A DNA stretch of 64,000 bases. Source: Hydractinia symbiolongicarpus. Its lineage: Eukaryota; Cnidaria; Hydrozoa; Anthoathecata; Hydractiniidae. This document shows, piece after piece, positions 1 through 13,600 of this stretch; position 1 is the stretch's first letter; each line of letters starts with the position of its first letter. The translations under genes and the position numbers were made by a program. Where the stretch lies: contig NC_079881.1 of the NCBI RefSeq assembly GCF_029227915.1, positions 15,225,501 through 15,289,500 on the forward strand, in the 5' to 3' direction. The notes under the pieces were generated by a model that worked only from the letters and a program-made list of their open reading frames with translations, had not been told where the DNA came from and did not search any database.

Positions 1-1156
1 CTGCCACCTTCGATGCGCAATTCCGTCTGGTGAGTTGCTCTGGTATTTGTGTGATCTGCTTCACTTTGCGACCACGATGTTTCTTTGCAAAGTTAAGATC
101 TTTGATATCGAGGGAAATTTCATCTACCTTTGGATACCAAAGAAGACCAGCCACACACAGCGTGAGTCCATCACTTGATAAATTTTCTTGTGGCTTCTTC
201 CCAGATATTGTGACACCTTTGAGTGTGAATCCACCACGATTTAGAACTAGTTCCAGTTCATCTACTCTTTGTAACGTTTGATCCATTGTTGGACAGCCTG
301 ACATACAGTCATCAACGTATATGTCTTTGCAGACGGTTTCATATACCTCCGGGTATGGTTCTTGAAATAATTTGGCAGTTTCTCGTAGACCACGTTCTGC
401 CTGATTTCCAGATGACTTTACACCATAGATGATTGTCTTGATAACTTTTTCCTCCGGCGGTTTATTTGGATCTAACTGCTGTTGCCACAAGTATCGTTGA
501 TAGCACCAGTCCTCTTCACGAAGTTTGACAGCATTATACATTTTTTGTATATCTGTGTGGAATCCAACTTTGTGTATTCTCCATCGAATGAAGATTTCGA
601 CAAGATTGTTCATGTTATTTCGACCTTTGGCAAGGATACTGTTAAGGCTGAATCCAGTTGATGTTGGTTGTGATGCATCGTATACAATGCGACATGGTGT
701 TGTTGTTGAATTATCTTTCCATGCCACCCTCCAAGGAATGTAGTTTTTCATTTGATTTTTAGCAAGTGATGTTTGAATATTGGCTGGTAGATTTTTAACG
801 TATTCAACAAAACCAAGTGAGTGAAGTTTGGCCTCTGATTTTATAATTGATTCTTTATCTGCTTGATTTTTCTCCAATCGTTTCAGTTGTTGGAAGTATA
901 CGTTCAGAGCTTTGTGTCGATTCGGACTTAAATTGATACTTGGGTCTCGCATGAATGGAAGGTTAGCGATCGTAATGCAGTTCTTGATATCAACATGCAC
1001 AGATTTATTAGTAACCTCTTGTTCTATTTCCTCCTTGATTGACAACGATTCATTTTGGTCATGGTTTTTGCAAGTTGAACACGTACGACATTTGATGCAT
1101 CTGTAATTTATTTCGCTCCCTGCAGCTTCCACTTGTTTAAAAGATTTGATGTTTTT
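1..1156 (-). CDS. pol: BEL/Pao reverse transcriptase (partial, runs off left edge)
   Basis: Read on the minus strand, 1156 down to 1 is open and in the same frame as the gag-protease ORF before it, separated by one TAA. The translation has the BEL-type RT core: a WRVAWKDN segment with PCRIVYDAS near 690-740, HTDIQKMYNAV near 530-560, and the catalytic YVDDCMSG near 297-325. It continues with the thumb/connection region to the window edge. RNase H and integrase would lie outside. An N-terminal cysteine-rich patch (CIKCRTCSTC) lies near 1075-1105. In the family this enzyme copies element RNA into DNA. No stop was seen in the portion read, so decay is slight apart from the TAA. Confidence 0.85.
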
Positions 1157-3799
1157 TTATACAAACGTGTGGTGATTATTCTCAAAGTCAAAGTTATTAA
1201 CGTCATTTACTGAAATGTCAAATAAATCATTTTTATATCCTAACAGGGAAACATCTGGGTTTACTTGATACCCATTCTTAAAAAGACAATGTTGATTTGA
1301 TAGAAAGGATTTGCAATAAGATAAATGGTGATACCTTTCAATTTGGGTGAATACTTCATGCGGCCCTCCAATCACACCATAACTACCATCAGTATTTTTA
1401 AAATGTGATTTATAAATTGTTAACCCGGATGGCATCTGGTATACTGCTTCAGGAAAGTATCGTAGGTATTTCACTCCCAGCATGAAGTCTGTTTCTCCAC
1501 CGACGAATGGTAACAAAGAAGGTAAGTTTCTTACATCATTTGCTGATTGACGGTATGATTCTTTAATATCAGACTCTACTCTTCCACCAAGTGGGTATTT
1601 TGGGAACGTTGCTGTTACTTGTTCCATGCATAATCCTGACATCACAGCATCTCCTCCATTAGCAAGTGGCAGTGTGACACTATATATTCCATGAGGTGTT
1701 TTTGTCGTGATACCTCCGACTCCACCAAGGGTTATCGGTCCAGTACACTCTTGAACTGCACGTTGCCCAAGCTTATGAACAGCATTGAGTCTGCTTATAA
1801 AATCACCACATCCTGTATCGTAGAACATCGAGTATTGGTGATTATCAATCTCGATTGTTTGTAGCATATAGATTGCTTTATTGTCTTCCTTTTCGTTGAT
1901 TAACGTTGATTTATAGCTAGAGCTTTTGGTTGCTTCAACATGGTGTGACAATTTGATATCCTTTGCATAAGAAGGTAATTCAACTTGATATCGTCTCAAA
2001 ATACATCTGGTTTTGTAGATGTCGAGTACGTCTTGATTTTCTTCGTTGTCCTTGTGTTCTTCACACACAAGAATATGTTTCTTTCTTGGGTACTTATCAT
2101 GCGAAGGATGCTTACAAATAAAGTCCCTTTGACAATGACCTTCTTTGTGTTTGCCTCTATTCATTGTTGCACCTGGAAAAAGACACTGAAAACAGAGGCC
2201 TTTAGATCTCAGCACTGAAAATCGTTCAGCTGGTGACATATTGACAAAGCGTTCACAAACAAAATACTGTACAATTTTTGTGCCTCCGGGACCATTGGTC
2301 ATCACATGATCAGGTTGATTACAGATAAAACAAGAATTTGGTACCTCATTAAAATCGGTGAGATCTTGATCATTCTTTCCAGTATAATGCGACTGTCGGT
2401 TACCATATTTTGATGGAACTTTTCTTGGTTCTAGTGTGGTATTTTGAAGTAGGGCTTTCTGTTGATAAACTTTGATTTCTTTTTCCAAGAATATGATGAG
2501 TTTATGCCACTTACTTTCTCCTACTGAATCATCATCACAACTAGCAGCCAACCACCTTGTCACTCTGTTATCACCGATCAATTTATAGATCCTTTCCAGA
2601 CCATCACCATAGAATAACTCATTTTCAATTCTGTGACACTTCGCTAAGTGTATCAGATCCTTCATGATGTTGACAATGTGGCTAAGTCCTTCAACCACCT
2701 TTTCTGGATCCTTGTGCTTCAGTTCAGTTTTATTCAACTCTGCCATTTTCTTTGATAATAGCGTTTTCTGATCTCCATATGCATCTTTAAGTCTCCTCCA
2801 GATCTCATTGATATTAGTTACATTTCTCACCAGTGTCAACGCTGGGTGTTCTAAAAAATTATTCTTCAGAAGATCTGGTAGAACAGCATTAGGTGTGGAT
2901 CTTAGGTACAATTTTTCGAAGTCAGTTTGAAATGTATATATATCACAAACACTGCCATAACCTTTAAATATAGGTAATTTTATATTCAAAGTTGATGAGT
3001 TAAACTTCTCCACTTTTGAAAGTTCCCTATCCTGATATTCCTGATCAAGGGTTTTGATGTAACAGTTTTTGAGATCAACAAGTTTGTCATACCTTTTATT
3101 TAGATCATCTAAATTACCTTCATCCTTCCCTTTCGCGGTTTCGATCATTTCTTTAAAGGATTTTCTTAATGTTTCCATCTGGCTTAACTGCTCCGGCAAA
3201 TCCTCTTTTCTCTTTTTGATTTCCTTATCATCCAAGGTGGACAGGGATGATGTGAAAGATTCCTGTAAATACGAAATTAACTGAATGATTTCATTGACAA
3301 GGAATTTCATTTTTCTTTCTGATGATTCTATGTCGCCAAGATTTTGTCTTTCTCGTAATCTCTGTCGACGCTCTCTCTTCATCATAACGAAACTCTTCAT
3401 GCTTTCGATTTTGAGAGTATATGATTTACCATACGTTCCTTCGTAAAGTTCCTTTAAGTTTGCTGATAGCTCCCTGTGTTTTCGCCTATACTGGGTGCGT
3501 AAATTTTCCATTTGCTTGATATTCGAATCTATATCTTCAATTGATTCGCCATAATATCCTGACTGGTTTTCATCCACAAAATCGTCAATGTCATCAGCTA
3601 GTATTGATTCATCGATTGATAGTTGAATAACTGGGTCTGAGTTTTTGCTGATACTAGTGTCTTCGGATGCCATTACTACAATTTTTCCATCTACTGGAGT
3701 ATCTTGAACTTGAGAAGAAATTTGATTTATAGCTCCAGTAGCATGTAATGATTTGTAGTCAATACGAACTTTATCGGCGATCCTTTCACTACGCCTCAT
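1157..3799 (-). CDS. gag-pro: BEL/Pao gag-protease polyprotein
   Basis: About 880 residues. I place the start at the ATG at 3799 (MRRSER), because the two codons before it are TTG TTA. The order is: an acidic N-terminus; a long charged coiled-coil stretch (roughly residues 80-280); a Pao-type gag domain beginning LPIFKGYG, with DIYTFQTDFEKLY and LKNNFLEHPALTLV; cysteine/histidine knuckles (CFICNQPDH, then CFQC); and a retropepsin-like domain with the FYDTGCGDFIS active-site motif. This matches the DUF1759/DUF1758 layout of BEL/Pao gag-protease. It assembles particles and processes the polyprotein. A TAA after HTFV ends it, and the RT follows in the same frame. Intact BEL elements usually have one continuous gag-pol ORF, so the TAA is either a lesion or a read-through point. 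Confidence 0.88.
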   Translation of the reverse strand: MRRSERIADKVRIDYKSLHATGAINQISSQVQDTPVDGKIVVMASEDTSISKNSDPVIQLSIDESILADDIDDFVDENQSGYYGESIEDIDSNIKQMENLRTQYRRKHRELSANLKELYEGTYGKSYTLKIESMKSFVMMKRERRQRLRERQNLGDIESSERKMKFLVNEIIQLISYLQESFTSSLSTLDDKEIKKRKEDLPEQLSQMETLRKSFKEMIETAKGKDEGNLDDLNKRYDKLVDLKNCYIKTLDQEYQDRELSKVEKFNSSTLNIKLPIFKGYGSVCDIYTFQTDFEKLYLRSTPNAVLPDLLKNNFLEHPALTLVRNVTNINEIWRRLKDAYGDQKTLLSKKMAELNKTELKHKDPEKVVEGLSHIVNIMKDLIHLAKCHRIENELFYGDGLERIYKLIGDNRVTRWLAASCDDDSVGESKWHKLIIFLEKEIKVYQQKALLQNTTLEPRKVPSKYGNRQSHYTGKNDQDLTDFNEVPNSCFICNQPDHVMTNGPGGTKIVQYFVCERFVNMSPAERFSVLRSKGLCFQCLFPGATMNRGKHKEGHCQRDFICKHPSHDKYPRKKHILVCEEHKDNEENQDVLDIYKTRCILRRYQVELPSYAKDIKLSHHVEATKSSSYKSTLINEKEDNKAIYMLQTIEIDNHQYSMFYDTGCGDFISRLNAVHKLGQRAVQECTGPITLGGVGGITTKTPHGIYSVTLPLANGGDAVMSGLCMEQVTATFPKYPLGGRVESDIKESYRQSANDVRNLPSLLPFVGGETDFMLGVKYLRYFPEAVYQMPSGLTIYKSHFKNTDGSYGVIGGPHEVFTQIERYHHLSYCKSFLSNQHCLFKNGYQVNPDVSLLGYKNDLFDISVNDVNNFDFENNHHTFV

Positions 3800-4376
3800 T
3801 AACAAACAATCGCCTGCTGTTTGAATGTAGGGTTAACCAAAAAAAAAAGACAAGTTTCGCTCACACTCTTGATGCTTGTAACGACGTGTTCAAACTACAA
3901 TATATAAGAAAATGTATGTAGTGAATATTCAAAAAAATGACTAAGGAAATATAACAAATATTATAAACTATATAATGCTTACCAGCTTGCCAAGTGTGAG
4001 AGCTTTGAAAAATAAACTTGATTAGAATTTAAATAGACTTGCTGAAAAAAAATTGAATTTGTGAAAGATTATTTAAACTTTTCTTGACATTGAAAAAGAT
4101 GTGATCACCTCAGTGACTTCAAGTGAACAAGTGAACTGAAAAATCTGCTTTTAAATAAATAAATATAAATTCCCTATAGGGTATACTTTACAATTAAATT
4201 TTATAACATTGCACAAATTGACATTTAATTAACACAAGGACACAAACAGGTGATTAAATGTTTACACTAAATACACTTGGGTAACTACACTTGACAACAC
4301 AATAGTTAAATAAATTACAGAACAAACATGGCAGACAAAACATAAAGACAAATTTTAACATAGAGCTGACTCAACA
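3800..4376. other. AT-rich leader/LTR candidate between BEL and satellite
   Basis: This lies upstream of the BEL ORF, so a 5' LTR and primer-binding site are expected here. The region is AT-rich, with an A10 run at 3839-3848. I could not fix LTR ends or a primer-binding site by eye, because the partner LTR is outside the window. No ORF of note. Confidence 0.3.
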
Positions 4377-7300
4377 GTTAGGAACGGTCTCAGGCCCTGG
4401 AGCTTAAGAAATCGACTTAATACATCGTAGTCCATTGAGATTGAAAGGAATAGACTGATGGCCTCCTGTCTGTGCTCTTTGAACTCCCTGACCTAAGTGT
4501 AGTGTCCTTGTTAGGTCATAAGTGCCTGTATTACACGATTTAAAGGTCTGTCCACGTAATTAGGAACGTTCTTAGAGCCTGGCGCTAAAGAAAACGACTT
4601 AATACATCGTATTCTATTGAGATTGAAACAAGTAGGGCGATGGCAACTTGGCTGGGCTCGCGGAATCACGTGATTTACGTGTAGACTCCATATTACAGGC
4701 TTAAAAGGCCTTTGCAAGTAGTTAGGAACGTTCTCAGAGCCTGGCGCTCAAGAAAGCGACTTAATACATCGCAGTCCATTGAGATTGAAAGGAACAGACT
4801 GATGACCACTTGTCGGGGCTCGTGGAATCAGGCGATTTACGTGTAGACTCCTTATTAGGCCGTAAAAGGCCATATTACACGTTTTAAAGGTCTGTCCACG
4901 TAGTTAAGAACGTTCCCAGAGCCTCGCGCTCAAGAAAACGACCTAATACATCGTAGACCATTGAGATTAAAAGGAATAGACCCATGCCAACTTGTTGGAG
5001 CTCTTGGAATCACGTGATTTACGTGTAGATTCCAAATTAGGCCGTGAAAGGCAATATTAGAGTCTTTAAAGGCCTGTGCACGTAGTTAACAACGTTCTTA
5101 GAGCCTGGCGCACAGGTAAACGACTTAATATATCGTAGTCCATTGAGATTGAAGAAATAGACCGATGCCAACTTGACCGGGCTCGTGGAATCACGTGAGT
5201 TACGTGCAGTCTACTTATTAGGTCGTAAAAGGCGATAATTCACACTTTAAAGGCCTGTCCACGTAGTAAGCAGCGTTTTGAGAGCCTGGCGCTCAGGAAA
5301 ACGAATTAAGACATCGTAGTTCATTGAGATTGAAAGGAACAGACCGATGGCAATTTCTCTGTCCTTGTGGAAACACGTGATTGACGTGTAGACTCCTTAT
5401 TAGGCCGTAAAAGGTGATAATACACACTTTAAAGGCCTGTCCACGTAGTTAGGAACGGTCTCAGGGATTGGAGCTGAAGCAATCGACTTAATACATCGTA
5501 GTCCATTGAGATTGAAAGGAATAGACTGATGGCCTCCTGTCTGTGCTCTTGGAACTCCCTGACTAAAGTGAAGTCTCCTTGTTAGGTCATAAGAAACTGT
5601 ATTACACGCTTTAAAGGTCTGTCCACGTAATTAGGAACGATCTCAGAGCCTGGCGCTCAAGAAAACGACTTAATACATCGTAGACCATTGAGATTAAAAG
5701 GAATAGACCGATGGCAACTTGTCCGCGCTCGTGGAATCACGTGAGTTACGTGTAGACTTCAAATTAGGCAGTGAAAGGCAATATTAGGGGCTTTAAAGGC
5801 CTGTGCACGTACTTAACAACGTTCTCATAAACCTGGCGCTCAAGAAAGCGACTTAATACATCGTAGTCCATTGAGAATAAAAGGAACAGACTGATGGCCA
5901 CTTGTCGGGGCTTGTGGAATCAGGCAATTTAAGTGTAGACTCCTTATTCGGCCGTAAAATGCCATATTAGACCCTTTAAAGGTCTGTGCACGTAGTTAGG
6001 AACGTTCCCAGAACCTCGCGCGCAAGAAAACGACTTAATACATCGTAGACCATTGAGATTAAAAGGAACAGCCAAATGGAACTTGTCGAAGCTCTTGGAA
6101 TCAAGTGATTTACGTGCAGACTCCAAATTAGGCCGTAAAAGGCCATATTACAGGCTTAAAAGGCCTGTGCACGTAGTTAGGAAGGTTCTCAGAGCCTGGC
6201 GCTCAAGAAAACGACTTAATATATCGTATTCTATTGCGATTGAATCGAATAGACTGAAGACCACTTGTTGGGATTCGTGGAATCAGGCGAATTACTTGTA
6301 GACTCCTTATTAGGGGGTAAAAGACCATATTACACGCTTTAAGGGTCTGTCCACGTAGTTAGGAACGTTCTCAGAGCCTGGCGCTCAAGAAAACGACTTA
6401 ATATATCGTAGACCATTGAGATTAAAAGGTATAGACCGATGGCAACTTGTCCGGGCTCGTGGAATCACGTGAGTTACGTGTAGACTCCAAATTAAGCGGT
6501 GAAAGGCAATATTAGAGGCTTTAAAGACCTGTGCACGTACTTAACAACGTTCTCAGAACCTGCCGCTCAAGAAAGCGACCTAATACATTGTAGTCCATTG
6601 AGATTGAAAGGAACAGACTGATGACCACTTGTCGGGGTTTGTGGAATCAGACGATTTACGTGTAGACTCCTTATTATGGCGTAAAAGGCCATATTAAAGG
6701 CTTAAAAGGACTGTGCGCGTAGTTAGGAACGTTCTTAGAACCTGGCGCTCAAAAAAACGACTTAATATATCGTAGTCTATTGAGATTGAAAATAATAGAC
6801 CGATGGCAACTTGGCTGGGCTCGGTGAATCACCTGATTTACGTGTAGACTCCATATTAGGCCGTAAAAGGCCACATTACACGCTTTAAAGGTCTGTCCAC
6901 GTAGTTAGGAACGTTCTCAGAGCCTGGCGCTCAAGAAAACCACTTATTACATCGTAATCCATTGAAATTGAAAGGAATAGACTGATGGCCTCCTGTTTGT
7001 GCTCTTGGAACTCCCTGACTTAATTGTTTTCTCCTTGTTAGGCCATAAGCGGCCATATTACACGCTTTAAAGGTCTGTCCACCTAGTTAGGAACGTTCCC
7101 AGAGCCTCGCGCTCAAGAAAACGATTTAATACATCGTAGACCATTGAGAATAAAAGGAATAGCCTGATGGCCTCCTGTCTGTGCTCTTGCAACTTCCTGA
7201 CTTAAGTGTAGTTTCCTTGTTTGACCATAAGCGGCCATATTACAGGCTTAAAAGGCCTTTGCAAGTAGTTAGGAATGTTCTCAGAGCCTGGCGCTCAAGA

Positions 7301-8210
7301 AAACGACTTAATACATCGTAGACCATGGCACATAAAAGGAACAGCCGAATGGAACTTGTCGGAGCCCTTGGAATCACGTGATTTACGTGTAGACTCCAAA
7401 TTAGGCCGTGAAAGGCAATATTAGAGTCTTTAAAGGTCTGACCACGTAGTTAGGAACGTTCTCAGAGCCTGGCGCACAGGAAAACGACTTAATATATTGT
7501 AGTCCATTGAGATTGAAAGGAATAGACAGATGCCACCTGGTCCAGGCTCGTTGAATCACGTGAGTTACTTGCAGTCTACTTATTAGGTCGTAAGAGGCGA
7601 TAATACACACTTTAAAGGCCAGTCCACGTAGTTAGGAACGGTCTCAGGCCCTGGAGCTTAAGAAATCGACTTAATACATTGTAGTCCATTGAGATTGAAA
7701 GGAATAGACTGATGGCCTCCTGTCTGTGCTCTTGGAACTCCCTGACTTAAGTGTAGTCTCCTTGTTAGGTCATAAGTGCCTGTATTACACGATTTAAGGG
7801 TCTGTCCACGTAATTAGGAACGTTCTTAGAGCCTCGGGCTCAAGAAAAGGACTTAATATATCGTATTCTATTGAGATTGTAGAGACGTGTAGACACCATA
7901 TTAGGCCTTAAAAGGCCATATTACAGGCTTAAAAGGCCTTTGCAAGTAGTTAAGAACGTTCTCAGAGCCTGGCGCTCAAGAAAGCGACTTAATACATCGT
8001 AGTCCATTGAGATTGAAAGGAACAAACTGATGACCACTTGTAGGGGCTCGGTGAATCACCTGATTTACGTGTAGACTCCATATTAGGCCGTAAAAGGCCA
8101 TATTACACGATTTAAGGGTCTGTCCACGTAATTAGGAACGTTCTTAGAGCCTCGCGCTCAAGAAAACGACTTAATACATCGTAGACCATTGAGATTAAAA
8201 GGAATAGACC

Positions 8211-9293
8211 GATGCCAACTTGTCGGAGCTCTTGGAATCACGTGATTTACGTGTAGACTCCAAATTAGGCCGTGAAAGGCAACATTAGAGTCTTTAAAGG
8301 CCTATGCACGCAGTTAACAACGTTCTTAGAGCCTGGCGCACAGGAAAACGACTTAATATATCGTAGTCCATTGAAATTGAAGAAATAGACCGATGCCAAC
8401 TTGTCCGAGCTCGTGGAATCACGTGGGTTACGTGCAGTCTACTTAACAGGTCGTAAAATGCGATAATACACACTTTAAAGGCCTGTCCACGTAGTTAGCA
8501 GCGTTTTTAGAGCCTGGCGCTCAGGAAAAGGAGATAAGACATCATAGTCCATTGAGATTGAAAGGAACAGACCGATGCCAATATCTTTGTCCTTGTAGAA
8601 ACACGTGATTGACGTGTAGACTCCTTATTAGGCCGTAAAAGGCGATAATACACACTTTAAAGGCCTGTCCACGTAGTTAGGAACGGTCTCAGGGCCTGGA
8701 GCTTAAGCAATCGACTTAAGACATTGTAGTCCGATGTGATTGAAAGGAATAGACTGATAGCCTCCTGTCTGTGCTCTTGGAACTCCCTGACTTGAGTGTA
8801 GTCTCCTTGTTAGGCCATAAGTGCCTGTATTACACGCTTTAAAGGTCTGTCCACGTAATTAGGAACGTTCTTAGAGCCTGGCGCTCAAGAAAACGACTTA
8901 ATATATCGTATTCTATTGAGATTGAAACAAATAGACCGATGCCAACTTGTCGGAGCTCTTGGAATCACGTGATTTACGTGTAGACTCCAAATTAGGCCGT
9001 GAAAGGCAACATTAGAGTCTTTAAAGGCCTATGCACGCAGTTAACAACGTTCTTAGAGCCTGGCGCACAGGAAAACGACTTAATATATCGTAGTCCATTG
9101 AAATTGAAGAAATAGACCGATGCCAACTTGTCCGAGCTCGTGGAATCACGTGGGTTACGTGCAGTCTACTTAACAGGTCGTAAAATGCGATAATACACAC
9201 TTTAAAGGCCTGTCCACGTAGTTAGCAGCGTATTTAGAGCCTGGCGCTCAGGAAAACGAATTAAGACATCGTAGTTCATTGAGATTGAAAGGA
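8211..9293. repeat. Near-identical duplicated satellite segment, 727-bp offset
   Basis: The segment from 8211 to about 8505 recurs almost without change from 8938 (both begin gatgccaacttgtcggagct and share private variants such as 'aacattagagt', 'tatgcacgcagtt' and 'cttaacaggtcg'). The offset is four monomers. This marks recent local amplification inside the array. Confidence 0.8.
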
Positions 9294-10651
9294 ACAGACC
9301 GATGGCAATTTCTCTGTCCTTGTGGAAACACGTGATTGACGTGTAGACTCCTTATTAGGCCGTAAAACGCGATAATACACACTTTAAAGGCCTGTCCACG
9401 TAGTTAGGAACGGTCTCAGGGCCTGGAGCTTAAGCAATCGACTTAATACATCGTAGTCCATTGAGATTGAAAGGAATAGACTGATGGCCTCCTGGCTGTG
9501 CTCTTGGAACTCCCTGACTAAAGTGTAGTCTCCTTGTTAGGTCATAAGAGGCTGTATTACACGGTTTAAAGGTCTGTCCACGTAATTAGGAACGTTCTTA
9601 GAGCCTGGCGCTCAAGAAAACGACTTAATATATCGTATTCTATTGAGATTGAAACAAATAGACCGATGGCAACTTGGCTGGGCTCGTGGAATCACGTGAG
9701 TTACGTGTAGACTCCAAATTAGGCGGTAAAAGGCAATATTAGAGGCTTTAAAGGCCTGTGCACGTACTAAACAACGTTCTCATAAACCTGGCGCTCAAGA
9801 AAACGACTTAATACATCGTAGACCATTGAGATTAAAAGGAACAGCCAAATGGAACTTGTCGGAGCTCTTGGAATCAAGTGATTTACGTGTAGACTCCAAA
9901 TTAGGCCGTAAAAAGCCATATTACAGGCTTAAAAGGCCTGTGCACGTAGTTAACAACGTTCTTAGAGCATGGCGCACAGGAAAACGAATTAATACATCGT
10001 AGTCTGTTGAGATTGAAAGGAATAGACCGATGGCAATTTCTCTGTCCGTGATTGACGTGTAGACTCCTTATTAGGCCGTAAAAGGCGATAATACACACTT
10101 TAAAGGCCTGTCCACGTAGTTAGGAACGGTTTCAGGGCCTGGAGCTTAAGAAATCGACTTAATACATCGTAGTCCATTGAGATTGAAAGGAATAGAATGA
10201 TGGCCTCCTGTCTGTGCTCTTGGAACTCCCTGACTTAAGTGTTTTCTCCTTGTTAGGCCATAAGCGGCCATATTACACAATTTAAAGGTCTGTCCACGTA
10301 GTTAGGAACGTTCCCAGAGCCTCGCGCTCAAGAAAACGACTTAATACATCGTAGACCATTGAGATTAAAAGGAATAGACTGATGGCCTCCTGTCTGTGCT
10401 CTTGCAACTCCCTGACTTAAGTGTAGTTTCCTTGTTTGACCATAAGCGGCCATATTACAGGCTTAAAAGGCCTTTGCAAGTAGTTAGGAACGTTCTCAGA
10501 GCCTGGCGCTCAAGAAAACGACTTAATACATCGTAGACCATTGAAATTAAAAGGAACAGCCGAATGGAACTTGTCGGAGCTCTTGGAATCACGTGATTTA
10601 CGTGTAGACTCCAAATTAGGCCGTGAAAGGCAATATTAGAGTCTTTAAAGG

Positions 10652-13600
10652 TCTGACCACGTAGTTAGGAACGTTCTCAGAGCCTGGCGCACAGGAAAAC
10701 GACTTAATATATTGTAGTCCATTGAGATTGAAAGGAATAAACAGATGCCAACTGGTCCGGGCTCGTTGAATCACGTGAGTTACGTGCAGTCTACTTATTA
10801 GGTCGTAAAAGGCGATAATACACACTTTAAAGGCCAGTCCACGTAGTTAGGAACGGTCTCAGACCCTGGAGCTTAAGAACTCGACTTAATACATCGTAGT
10901 CCATTGAGATTGAAAGGAATAGACTGATGGCCTCCTGTCTGTGCTCTTGGAACTCCCTGACTTAAGTGAAGTCTCCTTGTAAGGTCATAAGTGCCTGTAT
11001 TACACGCTTTTAAAGGTCTGTCCACGTAATTAGGAACGTTCTTAAAGCCTGGCGCTCAAGAAAACGACTTAATATATCGTATTCTATTGAGATTGAAACA
11101 AATAGACCGATGGCAACTTTGCTGGGCTCGCGGAATCACGTGATTTACGTGTAGACTCCATATTAGGCCTTAAAAGGCCATATTACAGGCTTAAAAGGCC
11201 TTTGCAAGTAGTTAGGAACGTTCTCAGAGCCTGGCGCTCAAGAAAGCGACTTAATACATCGTAGTCCATTGAGATTGAAAGGAACAGACTGATGACCACT
11301 TGTCGGGGCTCGTGGAATAAGGCGATTTTTGTGTAGATTCTAAATTAGGCCGTGAAAGGCAATATTAGAGTCTTTAAAGGCCTGTGCACGTAGTTAACAA
11401 CGTTCTTAGAGCCTGGCGCACAGGTAAACGACTTAATATATCGTAGTCCATTGAGATTGAAAGGAACAGACTGATGACCACTTGTCGGGGCTCGTGGAAT
11501 CACATGGGTTACGTGCAGTCTACTTAATAGGTCGTAAAAGGCGATAATACACACTTTAAAGGCCTGTCCACGTAGTTAACAGCGTTTTTAGAGCCTGGCG
11601 CTCAGGAAAACGAATTAAGACATCGTAGTTCATTGAGATTGAAAGGAACAGACCGATGGCAATTTCTCTGTCCTTGTGGAAACACGTGATTGACGTGTAG
11701 ACTCCTTATTAGGCCGTAAAAGGCGATAATACACACTTTAAAGGCCTGTCCACGTAGTTAGGAACGGTTTCAGGGCCTGGAGCTTAAGAAATCGACTTAA
11801 TACATCGTAGTCCATTGAGATTGAAAGGAATAGAATGATGGCCTCCTGTCTGTGCTCTTGGAACTCCCTGACTTAAGTGTTTTCTCCTTGTTAGGCCATA
11901 AGCGGCCATATTACACAATTTAAAGGTCTGTCCACGTAGTTAGGAACGTTCCCAGAGCCTCGCGCTCAAGAAAACGACTTATGACATCGTAGACCATTGA
12001 GATTAAAAGGAATAGACTGATGGCCTCCTGTCTGTGCTCTTGCAACTCCCTGACTTAAGTGTAGTTTCCATGTTTGACCATAAGCAGCCTTATTACAGGC
12101 TTAAAAGGCCTTTGCAAGTAGTTAGGAACGTTCTCAGAGCCTGGCGCTCAAGAAAACGACTTAATACATCGTAGACCATTGAAATTAAAAGGAACAGCCG
12201 AATGGAACTTGTCGGAGCTCTTGGAATCACGTGATTTACGTGTAGACTCCAAATTAGGCCGTGAAAGGCAATATTAGAGTCTTTAAAGGTCTGACCACGT
12301 AGTTAGGAACGTTCTAAGAGCCTGGCGCACAGGAAAACGACTTAATATATTGTAGTCCATTGAGATTGAAAGGAATAAACAGATGCCAACTGGTCCGGGC
12401 TCGTTGAATCACGTGAGTTACGTGCAGTCTACTTATTAGGTCGTAAAAGGCGATAATACACACTTTAAAGGCCAGTCCACGTAGTTAGGAACGGTCTCAG
12501 GCCCTGGAGCTTAAGAAATCGACTTAATACATCGTAGTCCATTGAGATTGAAAGGAATAGACTGATGGCCTCCTGTCTGTGCTCTTGGAACTCCCTGACT
12601 TAAGTGTAGTCTCCTTGTAAGGTCATAAGTGCCTGTATTACACGCTTTAAAGGTCTGTCCACGTAATTAGGAACGTTCTTAAAGCCTGGCGCTCAAGAAA
12701 ACGACTTAATATATCGTATTCTATTGAGATTGAAACAAATAGACTGATGGCCACTTGTCGGGGCTTGTGGAATCAAGCAATTTAAGTGTAGACTCCTTAT
12801 TCGGCCGTTAATGGCCATATTAGACACTTTAAAGGTCTGTGCACGTAGTTAGGAACGTTCCCAGAGCCTCGCGTTCAAGAAAACGACTTAATACATCGTA
12901 GACCATTGAGATTAAAAGGAACAGCCAAATGGAACTTGTCGGAGCTCTTGGAATCAAGTCATTTACGTGTAGACTCCAAATTAGGGCGTGAAAGGCCACA
13001 TTACACGCTTTAAAGGTCTGTACACGTAATTAGGAACGTTCTTAGAGCCTGGCGCGCAAGAAAACGACTTAATATATCGTAGTCTATTGAGATTGAAACG
13101 AATAGACAGATGGCAACTTGGTTGGGCTCGCCGAATCACGTGATTTACGTGTAGACTCCAAATTAGGCCGTGAAAGGCAATATTAGAGGCTTTAAAGGCC
13201 TGTGCACGTACTTAACAACCTTCTCAGAACCTGGCGCTCAAGAAAGCGACCTAATACATTGTAGTCCATTGAGATTGAAAGGAACAGACTGATGACCACT
13301 TGTCGGGGTTCGTGGAATCAGGCGATTTACGTGTAGACTCCTTATTATGGCGTAAAAGGCCATATTAAAGGCTTAAAAGGACTGTGCGCGTAGTTAGGAA
13401 CGTTCTTAGAACCTGGCGCTCAAGAAAACCACTTATTACACCGTAATCCATTGAAATTGAAAGAAATAGACTGATGGCCTCCTGTCTGTGCTCTTGGAAC
13501 TCCCTGACTTAAGTGTTTTCTCCTTGTTAGGCCATAAGCGGCCATATTACACGCTTTAAAGGTCTGTCCACGTAGTTAGGAACGTTCCCAGAGCCTCGCG

